A stretch of DNA of 64,000 nucleotides. Origin: Nitrospira sp. BO4 (GTDB taxonomy: Bacteria; Nitrospirota; Nitrospiria; Nitrospirales; Nitrospiraceae). The DNA lies in contig JAMPUU010000024.1 in NCBI GenBank assembly GCA_030144965.1, positions 124,001 to 188,000 of the forward strand. Reading direction: 5' to 3'. A program made the position numbers and the translations under genes. The notes under the pieces are model-generated. The model did not search any database and was not told the DNA's origin. It was given only the letters and a program-made list of their open reading frames with translations. Shown here in pieces: positions 54,386 to 61,423 of this stretch; position 1 is the stretch's first letter, and each line of letters opens with the position of its first letter.

Positions 54386-54988
54386 TTATGAATCAGCCCT
54401 TGCCAGATGCCTTGATGGCACCACGCGGATTGCGACATGGTCGTTGACGGTCTTGCAGACCATCTCACACATTCCGCACCCGACACAGGCCTCCTGTACC
54501 ACGGCCAGATGCAACGATTGAAAATCCATTACCAGGGCGTCTGTCGGACACTTCGACACGCACGCGTGGCATCCCTGACCGGCCGTGCAGAGCCGATGTG
54601 ACACCGCAGCGATTCCCATGTGAACGTGGTTGATTCCCTCGACCGGCAAGAGCGCGTCTGCTCGACAGGCTGCGATGCAGGGAAAGTCCTCGCACAGAAG
54701 GCAGGGTGATTGATCGGCGAACAGCACCGGGGTACCGTCTTGGGGTTGGGTAACGATCGCGCCGGGGGGACAGGCCGTGACACAATCATTGCACTTCGTA
54801 CAGCGCTCCAGGAAAAGTTGTTCTGACACGGCGCCGGGGGGGCGCAACCAATCAATACGAACCGGCGATGGGACCGGCTCCGCAGGGAGACCATCGGACT
54901 GTTTGACAAGTTCGTGCGCAGCTCTGACAGTCGAAAAGACCGAATCCTTCAAGAAGTCTCGCCGGCCGTATGCAGGATTGGTTGCCAC
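54386..54988 (-). CDS. Tat-exported 4x[4Fe-4S] ferredoxin (NapF/NapG-like)
   Basis: 200 residues. The N-terminal RRDFLKD is a twin-arginine motif, though the following stretch is not very hydrophobic. Four Cys clusters follow: CTKCNDCVTACP, CLLCEDFPCIAAC, CTAGQGCHACVSKCP and CVGCGMCEMVC, enough for four [4Fe-4S] centres as in NapG/NapF-type proteins. The second and third clusters have unusual spacers. It may pass electrons to, or help mature, a molybdoenzyme. GTG start with AAGGA upstream. Confidence 0.85.
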   Translation of the reverse strand: MATNPAYGRRDFLKDSVFSTVRAAHELVKQSDGLPAEPVPSPVRIDWLRPPGAVSEQLFLERCTKCNDCVTACPPGAIVTQPQDGTPVLFADQSPCLLCEDFPCIAACRADALLPVEGINHVHMGIAAVSHRLCTAGQGCHACVSKCPTDALVMDFQSLHLAVVQEACVGCGMCEMVCKTVNDHVAIRVVPSRHLARADS

Positions 54989-55007
54989 GGGCGTGGATTC
55001 CTTAGAT

Positions 55008-55125
55008 GAGGGTCAAAAAGGTCGTTCGGCAACCAGCGATAAGGCAAGGACCGCAGGCGTACCTTCGGAGGTACGTTGAGGATCCTTGCGAGCCGAGAAC
55101 GCAGCCGGCGGCCTTTTTCACCCTC
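55008..55125. repeat. Palindromic stop-adjacent repeat, copy 4
   Basis: 118 bp. Outer arms GAGGGTCAAAAAGGTCG / (reverse) GAGGGTGAAAAAGGCCG; inner arms diverged. The core is a perfect hairpin CGTACCT-tcgg-AGGTACG at 55058-55075. It ends six bases before CTA (55131-55133), the TAG stop of the HExxH protein. Most diverged in the outer end. Confidence 0.78.
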
Positions 55126-55130
55126 CACAC

Positions 55131-56129
55131 CTACATCACCCCATCGGCACGCAACTTATACACCTCAACACAGCGATCACAGGCCCCAAATTCCACATCC
55201 CACCCTGGGTGATTCTCGCGAATAAAGTCGAGCACGTACGGCTCCAATTTCGTCTGCATATCCTCCACCCAGGAATACGTGGGAAACCGGCACAACGGGC
55301 ATGGAAACCCGGGCATGAGCATGATCTTATTTTCGGTTTCCGGAACCTCGCCGCCTTCCACATCCACGGCTCGATCCATCACACGAAGTGTGTCGGCAGC
55401 CATTTCGATCAACTCCGAGTGCGTGAAGTACGAGGTCTGCCAGAGCCCCTCGAATACCGCTTTCAATTGAGGAGGTGGAATTTTTCGGTACCAGGACCGG
55501 AATTCCTTGAATCGATCCTCCTTGCTCAGCATGGGCTCCTTGCCCGCTGCAACCAATCGACTATCCACGCTCAAACTCCAAAGGATACGATAGCGCTGCA
55601 AGATCAACGTCTCTTCGCCGGGGTTCTGTCCAATCTTGGTATCCGGATCGTATCCGAACAGCGGATCGATCATGTCGGAGATGTGCATCAACTCGTGGCG
55701 GCAATAGCGGGTCAGCGCCGGATCGTAAAATCGGCGGGGAATCAACTTAATCCCCACACCTTTCATTCCCTTCTCCTCAAACTCTTTGGCCAGGTCTTTT
55801 TCGACCGACCCCCATTTCCGGAGAATGTCGACACCTTCCTGATCTTCTTTCAATACACCTTTGACGAGGACAATCCCCACCTTCTGCTTCAACAGCGGAT
55901 ACTCGTTGAACGAATCGCGGACGATATCCGAAAACCCCCAGATGCCGAAAAGATATTGATACAACTTTTTGAACTCCGCTTCCCGGTCTTCGAGGATAAA
56001 CTTCTCGTAAATCGGGTCGGCATGTTCATGGAATTCCTTGTAGTATGTCGGATCGCCTTCCCGTTCCGTCTTCTCGACGAACGAGTCGATCACTTCCTGA
56101 AGCAAGGCTGGTTGGAATCTAATTTCCAT
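55131..56129 (-). CDS. Unknown protein with an HExxH motif and Cys pairs
   Basis: 332 residues from the ATG at 56129. YCRHELMHISDMIDP (about residues 147-161) contains HExxH, the core of many zinc peptidases, with possible further ligands downstream. Near the C-terminus are PCPLCRFPT and CDRC, a likely zinc-ribbon pair about 45 residues apart. No signal peptide. No family recognised. It lies upstream of the ferredoxin gene on the same strand, so it may act in metal-centre assembly or processing of the same redox system; that is inference from position. Confidence 0.65.
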   Translation of the reverse strand: MEIRFQPALLQEVIDSFVEKTEREGDPTYYKEFHEHADPIYEKFILEDREAEFKKLYQYLFGIWGFSDIVRDSFNEYPLLKQKVGIVLVKGVLKEDQEGVDILRKWGSVEKDLAKEFEEKGMKGVGIKLIPRRFYDPALTRYCRHELMHISDMIDPLFGYDPDTKIGQNPGEETLILQRYRILWSLSVDSRLVAAGKEPMLSKEDRFKEFRSWYRKIPPPQLKAVFEGLWQTSYFTHSELIEMAADTLRVMDRAVDVEGGEVPETENKIMLMPGFPCPLCRFPTYSWVEDMQTKLEPYVLDFIRENHPGWDVEFGACDRCVEVYKLRADGVM

Positions 56130-56274
56130 GGGAGAACCCTTGGCGGCTCGAGAAGACCACCGTCGGCTTGACTTGGCCGCGAGGCATCTCTTACGATCCA
56201 AATAACCGAGGGAATTATACTGGCCGGGCTGATGGCCAATCAAGGACCAGGCGGCCAAGAAAAGAAGATTACCG

Positions 56275-57369
56275 ATGTTGGAGCCGACGATGACCTCTTC
56301 GCTGGTGAATGCTTCCTCTGAAACGGCGGCCGCACCTGTGCCTGCCGTCGATTTCGTAGAATACTGGACGACCGATTGCCGGGAAGTGAAAACGTTCCGC
56401 GGCCATTCGCATGGAGTCTGGGCAGTCGCCTTTTCACCCGATGGATCGACACTCGCCAGCGGCGGCGCCGAACGCCTCGTGCGTATGTGGGATATCGAAA
56501 CCGGCCGGCTACTGCGCTCCCTTCGGGGCCACACCCACGACATTCGTGCCATCGTCTTCACGCCGGACGGGCAGCTCCTCGCCACCGGGAGTGAGGACCG
56601 CACCATCCGGTTATGGAATGGTAAGACCGGCGAGCCGATGAAGCTGCTGTTCACACGTTACGATCATAATGTCTGCAGCCTCTCGCTCTCGCCGGACGGC
56701 CTCATGCTCGCGCGCGGGAGCCATAACAAAGACATCAAGATTTGGGAAGTGACCACCGGCACCGAGCTGATGACATTGCTCGGAAAGGATGAGTACGACC
56801 ACCACTGGTCGGTCTGCGTGGCGTTTTCACCGGACGGCATTCATCTCGCCAGCGGAACCGACATCGGGAAAATCAAGGTGTGGGAAGTGCTCCCGAGCGG
56901 CGAGGAAAAGATTCTCCACAACGCCCATTGGCGGCGAGACGAGTTAGATTCCACCGAGACTCGCGGTTACTTTGTCGAGGATGACGGCGGATTCCAAAAA
57001 CCGATGGACTACTGGATCGGTGCCATGATCTTTACTCCGGACGCAAAACTGTTGATCACGGGCAGCCGAGACACCACCATCAAGCTGTTCGAGATGCCGA
57101 ACGTGGTCGAGAAAAAAACCCTCACCGGCCACAAGGGTTGGGTTCGGAATCTTGCGGTGTCGCCGGACGGAAAGGTCTTGGTGAGCGCCAGCGACGATCA
57201 GACGATTAAGTTTTGGGATTTGGCCACCGGCCGGAATTTCCGCACCGTGAAAGGCCACAGTGGTGGAGTCCGGGGTCTGGCTTTTTCCCCCGACGGCAAA
57301 CGCCTCGCCACCGGCTCATGGGACCGCACGGTCAAGCTGTGGGAAGGGGGACCGGCGGCGGTGGAATAA
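56275..57369 (+). CDS. WD40-repeat beta-propeller protein
   Basis: 364 residues with seven WD40 repeats. Examples are GHSHGVWAVAFSPDG then RMWDIETG, GHTHDIRAIVFTPDG then RLWNGKTG, GHKGWVRNLAVSPDG then KFWDLATG, and GHSGGVRGLAFSPDG then KLWEGG. One long loop between blades 4 and 5 (about 205-245) is acidic. No signal peptide. Probably a scaffold. Divergent from the HExxH protein gene (145 bp). Confidence 0.88.
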   Translation: MLEPTMTSSLVNASSETAAAPVPAVDFVEYWTTDCREVKTFRGHSHGVWAVAFSPDGSTLASGGAERLVRMWDIETGRLLRSLRGHTHDIRAIVFTPDGQLLATGSEDRTIRLWNGKTGEPMKLLFTRYDHNVCSLSLSPDGLMLARGSHNKDIKIWEVTTGTELMTLLGKDEYDHHWSVCVAFSPDGIHLASGTDIGKIKVWEVLPSGEEKILHNAHWRRDELDSTETRGYFVEDDGGFQKPMDYWIGAMIFTPDAKLLITGSRDTTIKLFEMPNVVEKKTLTGHKGWVRNLAVSPDGKVLVSASDDQTIKFWDLATGRNFRTVKGHSGGVRGLAFSPDGKRLATGSWDRTVKLWEGGPAAVE

Positions 57370-57379
57370 AGGCCCGTGC

Positions 57380-58102
57380 TCAATTCGGAGCGATTTCGTA
57401 GACCAGCGTCACCGACGCCTCGACCTTCAGCTCGCCTGCCGAGATCGGCACATAACCTGCGTGAGTTTCCAGAGCCATGCGTGCCACGTGAGCCGCAGGC
57501 CGGACGACATGGCCACCCTCGCTCACCGACAAAACCCGTACGAGTTTCACGTGTAACGTCTCGCTCAGGACTGCTGCTTTTTCACGCGCCTTGACGGCCG
57601 CCTGTTTCAATGCGCTGAGCCGTACCGGTTGTTCGTCGCGCAATCCCCAATGTAACCCCTGAAAGCTGTTTGCGCCGGCCTTCAAGACTTCCTCGATGAT
57701 CGTACCGGCTTTGTCGAGGGCTCGGATTTCCACTGTCACCATGTTGCTGACGATGTAGCCGACGATTTCTGGAGTAGCAGGCGGCGCTGGGGCGGGACGG
57801 GTGGACGGCGGTCGATACTGTGGTGTCACCGTAAATGACGAGGTTTGAATCCGCTCCTTCTCGATCTGCAAATCCCGAAACTGGTCCATGACTTTGCTCA
57901 TGACGGCGGCATTCCGACGTTGGGCCTCAGCAAGCGATTTACCTGGAGTCTCCAGGCCGAAGGTGACGAACGCCGTATCCGGAGCAAGTGCCAGTATCCC
58001 GGTTTCACTGACCGTCAAGGACGGTATCTCCGGCTTCGGTTCATCATAGGCCTGCACCACAACCGGAAATCCAAGCAGGACCAGTAGCCCAATAACGACC
58101 AT
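57380..58102 (-). CDS. Exported SIMPL-domain (DUF541) protein
   Basis: 240 residues with a signal peptide (about 1-18, ending VQA). The SIMPL/DUF541 core has LTVSETGILALAPDTAFVTFGLET, SFTVTPQY, GYIVSNMVTVEIR and AREKAAVLSETLHVKLVRVLSVSEGG. The family is periplasmic or outer-membrane linked with no single known role (oxidative stress and signalling have been proposed). Convergent with the WD40 gene (10 bp). Confidence 0.87.
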   Translation of the reverse strand: MVVIGLLVLLGFPVVVQAYDEPKPEIPSLTVSETGILALAPDTAFVTFGLETPGKSLAEAQRRNAAVMSKVMDQFRDLQIEKERIQTSSFTVTPQYRPPSTRPAPAPPATPEIVGYIVSNMVTVEIRALDKAGTIIEEVLKAGANSFQGLHWGLRDEQPVRLSALKQAAVKAREKAAVLSETLHVKLVRVLSVSEGGHVVRPAAHVARMALETHAGYVPISAGELKVEASVTLVYEIAPN

Positions 58103-58300
58103 GCGTCACCCCCCTCTTTTCTCGCCTGTCTACCCACAACCATCCCCTCTTCGCCCGCCGTACTAAGAAGACGCATAGGAAGCTTATCCTCCACCTCATC
58201 CATGGCGCAAGAAACCTTCCATTCCAGTCGCCGGGCACTTGACGCTATTACAGACAATGCGGCATCTTCTCCCCTACAACTGTTGGGAAGGACGACCATC

Positions 58301-58876
58301 GTGGCAATACCATCCGTTATGCTCCCCTTGGGAACAGTTGCACCGCCGTTTTCCCTACACGATGTGGTGAAGGGGCAGGTCTATTCGCTCGACTCATTTG
58401 CCGAGAAAACCGCGCTCCTGATCATGTTTATCTGCAGACATTGCCCGTACGTGGTGCATATCGAGCAGGAAATCGCAAAGATTGGGCGAGACTATCTGGA
58501 GACAGGCTTGGGCATTCTGGCCATCAGCAGCAACGACGCGGTCGGATATCCCGACGATGCGCCGCCAAAACTCAAAGAAATGGCCCAACGTTTGGACCTT
58601 ACATTTCCATTCTGCCACGACGAGACCCAAGAAGTCGCAAAAGCCTATCAAGCCGCCTGCACGCCGGACTTCTATCTCTTCAATTATGACCGGAGGTTGG
58701 TATATCGCGGCCAACTCGACGACAGCCGTCCTGGAAACAACCGACCTGTCACAGGGCGCGACTTACGAAACGCGATCGAGGCAGTTCTGGCAGGCAAACC
58801 GGTCGATGGCGCGCAGCGGGCCAGTATCGGCTGCAGCATCAAATGGAAGCACGGCAACGCGCCCTCGTATGCCTGA
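58301..58876 (+). CDS. Thioredoxin-fold peroxiredoxin-like protein
   Basis: 191 residues from the GTG at 58301, which has GGAAGGA eight bases upstream; an ATG at 58202 would add 33 poorly conserved residues. AhpC/TSA-type thioredoxin fold: LPLGTVAPPFSLHDVVKG, then MFICRHCPYVVHIE with a CxxC pair (CRHC), LAISSNDAVGYPDDAP and CTPDFYLFNYDRRLVYRGQLDD. This subgroup is common in environmental bacteria; the electron donor is unknown. No export signal with the chosen start. Confidence 0.85.
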   Translation: MAIPSVMLPLGTVAPPFSLHDVVKGQVYSLDSFAEKTALLIMFICRHCPYVVHIEQEIAKIGRDYLETGLGILAISSNDAVGYPDDAPPKLKEMAQRLDLTFPFCHDETQEVAKAYQAACTPDFYLFNYDRRLVYRGQLDDSRPGNNRPVTGRDLRNAIEAVLAGKPVDGAQRASIGCSIKWKHGNAPSYA

Positions 58877-59406
58877 TAGGAAAATCTTCCTCCAACCCAG
58901 TGTCTTATAGTTGTACACTGCCCCTAGTTATCCCCCTAATTGTGGCGTGATGAGTCAAGTATGTTAATGCCTCAAAATTTACTCCCCACCTTCTGTGGAT
59001 AACCTTGTGAACAAGTCCCCTTCGAGGGAAAAGATGGCACGATTGACGCGTTTATTTATCAAACTGCCTATTTTTTAGGCGTCTGCATCACCTGTATCGA
59101 ACCACAACTAATAGTATTCAGCAGCATATTTCTGAATGCTTTCACGCATTTCCTAGCAATCTCTTCCCTCCGTCGAAGCAGCACGACTACGTAGTCGTGC
59201 TCAATTCAATCGTTCGGATCGCTATCCACAGGATGAAGATTTTTCTGGGGATTGCGGTTCTCTGCGTCAGGAGCGTGGTTTCGTATCTGTCAAGGACTTG
59301 GGGCAAGAAAGAAGGCTCCACTGGTCGGAAAAAAGATCTAGGGTAACTAGAGCCAAATGGCATTTCACAGACGTGGTCTGTATGCTTTCATCGACGGAAT
59401 AGCAAG
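58877..59406. other. Long intergenic region with DnaA-box-like sites
   Basis: 530 bp without a gene. It contains an exact DnaA box TGTGGATAA (58994-59002) and near matches TGTGAACAA (59006-59014, 7/9), CTATCCACA (59222-59230, 8/9) and TTATCCCCC (58928-58936, 7/9). An AT-rich stretch lies at 59050-59080 with a GCCTA-TTTTT-TAGGC hairpin, and a 22-bp perfect palindrome at 59180-59201. TGGCACGATTGACGC (59035-59049) has the GG-N10-GC layout of a sigma-54 promoter on the plus strand. No dnaA or other replication gene is in the window. Confidence 0.5.
59180..59201. repeat. Perfect 22-bp palindrome
   Basis: Half-site AGCACGACTAC followed directly by its reverse complement GTAGTCGTGCT, with no spacer. 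Suited to a dimeric DNA-binding protein; not followed by a T run, so unlikely to be a terminator. Confidence 0.7.
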
Positions 59407-59727
59407 TCATTGAAGCTCCTGTTTTAGCCGTTCAAGAAGCTGATCCAATCGCTCTTGATGAGGTTGATCCACGGTGATGAAGCCTAAGCCGACCCCCCGT
59501 CCTCGGCTCCAGCGCACCGCTGCTCGCGCGACAAGGATCGGCGTCGTCCCTCCGGGAACGTCGAGTCGGAGTGAGACCTGCATACCCGAATAAACCTGCC
59601 CGTCCACCTCAATGAGGCAGCCACCTTTTGAAAGGTTCATCACTGTGCCGACCCATTCTTCTCGACGAGGGCCTGAAAGAATACTATGAAGACAGACCGT
59701 AAACCGCTGCTGGCGACGGAGATCCAT
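59407..59727 (-). CDS. PilZ domain protein
   Basis: 106 residues. The c-di-GMP-binding signature is RRQQRF at residues 4-9 (RxxxR) and NLSKGGCLIEV at about 32-42 (D/NxSxxG), in the standard PilZ arrangement. The rest is the beta-barrel (VSLRLDVPG, GVGLGFI). A stand-alone PilZ protein is a c-di-GMP receptor, target unknown. AAGGAGAAAC precedes the ATG. Confidence 0.9.
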   Translation of the reverse strand: MDLRRQQRFTVCLHSILSGPRREEWVGTVMNLSKGGCLIEVDGQVYSGMQVSLRLDVPGGTTPILVARAAVRWSRGRGVGLGFITVDQPHQERLDQLLERLKQELQ

Positions 59728-59847
59728 GCATGTTTCTCCTTAATGATCTTAGAGTATCCTTGTACAGGATAACCTAAGGCATCCATACTCGCAAGTGACT
59801 CAGCCGGAACGAGCAGAGAACTTAGCAGGAGCCGGAAAATGGACAGA

Positions 59848-60789
59848 CTACCAGGCGTAGGATTCCGGCGCGGGTCCACCAGGACCAGGAAAGAGCTCAT
59901 CCAGCTGTTTTAAAGTCTCGCTGCCGAGAGTAAGGCTCAATGCCCGCATAGATCCCTCCAGCTGGTCCATCGTCCGAGGTCCAATAATCGGCGACGTCAC
60001 TGCTTGTTGATGTAACAGCCAGGCTATCGCAACATCCGCCGGTCGTTCACCGATCCGAGCGCACAGCGCCTCATAGGCTTCGAGTTTCGGACGCAACTTG
60101 ACCGCCTCTTCTTTTACGTCCGCCTCCGATCGACGCCCGGTATCTGCGGATTCTGGAACACCAGCCAAGAGCCCGCGTCCCAGTGGACTCCACGGAATCA
60201 GTCCGATACCATAGGCCTCGCAAGCGGGGATGACTTCCAATTCGATCGTACGCTGCGTCAGGTTATACAGACTCTGCTCCGACACCAACCCCAGAAAGTT
60301 GCGGCCACAGGCGGATTCCTGGGCCTGGGCCAAGTGCCACCCGGCAAAGTTGCTGCTGCCCACATACACGACTTTTCCTTCCCTCACCAACTGCTCCATC
60401 GCTTGCCAGATTTCCTCCCACGGTGTGTCCCGATCGACATGATGCATCTGATACACATCGATCCAGTCAGTCTTCAACCGTCGAAGGCTGTCCTCACACG
60501 CTCGTTTGATGTGGACGGCCGACAAGCGCGACTGATTCGGCCATTCGCCCATACGGCCATACACTTTAGTGGCCAGCACGACCTTGTCTCGACGGCCTCC
60601 ACCTTGTGCGAACCAACGGCCGATGATCTGCTCTGTCCACCCTTCGCCGAGTTTCCAGCCATACACGTTCGCCGTATCGAAAAAGTTGATGCCGAGTTCC
60701 AAGGCCCGATCCATCAGGGCATAACTGTCCGCCTCGGCCGTCTGCGGTCCAAAATTCATCGTGCCGAGACAGAGCCGACTGACTTTCAC
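59848..60789 (-). CDS. Aldo/keto reductase
   Basis: 313 residues from a GTG at 60789. TIM-barrel AKR features are GTMNFGPQTAEADSYALMDRALELGINFFDTANVYG (with catalytic Asp and Tyr), KVVLATKVYG (Lys), YQMHHVDRDTPW and the C-terminal NADPH segment SPIIGPRTMDQLEGSM. The family's usual start (KYxxLGRSGxKVSR) is encoded just upstream in frame as KYKHLGRSGVKVSR, but it is preceded only by CTG at 60819. Either a CTG start is used or the protein lacks its first strand. NADPH-linked oxidoreductase; substrate unknown. Confidence 0.88.
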   Translation of the reverse strand: MKVSRLCLGTMNFGPQTAEADSYALMDRALELGINFFDTANVYGWKLGEGWTEQIIGRWFAQGGGRRDKVVLATKVYGRMGEWPNQSRLSAVHIKRACEDSLRRLKTDWIDVYQMHHVDRDTPWEEIWQAMEQLVREGKVVYVGSSNFAGWHLAQAQESACGRNFLGLVSEQSLYNLTQRTIELEVIPACEAYGIGLIPWSPLGRGLLAGVPESADTGRRSEADVKEEAVKLRPKLEAYEALCARIGERPADVAIAWLLHQQAVTSPIIGPRTMDQLEGSMRALSLTLGSETLKQLDELFPGPGGPAPESYAW

Positions 60790-60904
60790 TCCTGACCGAC
60801 CCAGATGCTTATATTTCAGGGCGAACGGCCTTTCTATCTGGAAACAACCCTGGGGAATGACCTAGAGAGAGGAAGGCATTCTTCTATTGAAACAGTCATC
60901 GAGC

Positions 60905-61312
60905 TTAGTACCCCCGCCCCGTACTACCGCCACGCCCCATTCGGTCCAGCGGAAGCGCCTCGTAGCGTACTTTGAGGTCCGGATGCTCGTTAAGATAGCG
61001 CTTGACCGCTGCATCGTCTGCAAATACCTCGGGGCTGCGTTTGCGATAGTCGTCGAGCGTTAGATCGTGTTTTGCGAGAACAGTGGTCAGCTTGGTATTG
61101 ATATCCGCCCCGATCTGTCGCATTTGTTCTTGTGACGGTCGCTGCCCTTCACCATAGCCCGCTCCACTCTTGACATAGTCCGTCATCATCTCGCCGATTT
61201 CAATCCGCGCATTGACGAACTTTTCCACCTCGGCGGGTTCAGCTGCATAGGCAACTGCCGCGCAGAACGCAATGCCCAATGAAACATTGATAGCACGCTG
61301 CCATGACTTCAT
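60905..61312 (-). CDS. Exported hypothetical protein
   Basis: 135 residues from the ATG at 61312, which has GGAGGG upstream. The signal peptide (about 1-24) ends AYA. The mature part is helical (EKFVNARIEIGEMMTDYV; LTLDDYRKRSPEVFADDAAVKRYLNEHPDLKVRYEAL, read as two helices) with a Gly/Arg-rich tail (MGRGGSTGRGY). It weakly resembles DUF4168-like periplasmic proteins. Function unknown. Confidence 0.6.
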   Translation of the reverse strand: MKSWQRAINVSLGIAFCAAVAYAAEPAEVEKFVNARIEIGEMMTDYVKSGAGYGEGQRPSQEQMRQIGADINTKLTTVLAKHDLTLDDYRKRSPEVFADDAAVKRYLNEHPDLKVRYEALPLDRMGRGGSTGRGY

Positions 61313-61423
61313 GATCCAGATCCCTCCACCAAGTAGGTTACATACGCACAGCCAAACACCACACCCCTCTTTTGTGATCATACGACAGTTTAGACTCCGG
61401 CCGGTGCGACGAGAAGGGGAGGG

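Noticed and set aside
55086..56171. Open frame of about 360 codons on the plus strand opposite the HExxH protein gene
   Set aside because: The minus-strand frame has a coherent metal-binding protein with a plausible start and operon context; the plus-strand translation is low in recognisable structure and looks like a mirror of high-GC codons.
56130..56654. Upstream extension of the HExxH protein to a much earlier start
   Set aside because: The extra 175 residues run antisense to the WD40 gene and have the Ser/Arg/Pro-rich look of non-coding frame; the ATG at 56129 begins the conserved-looking part.
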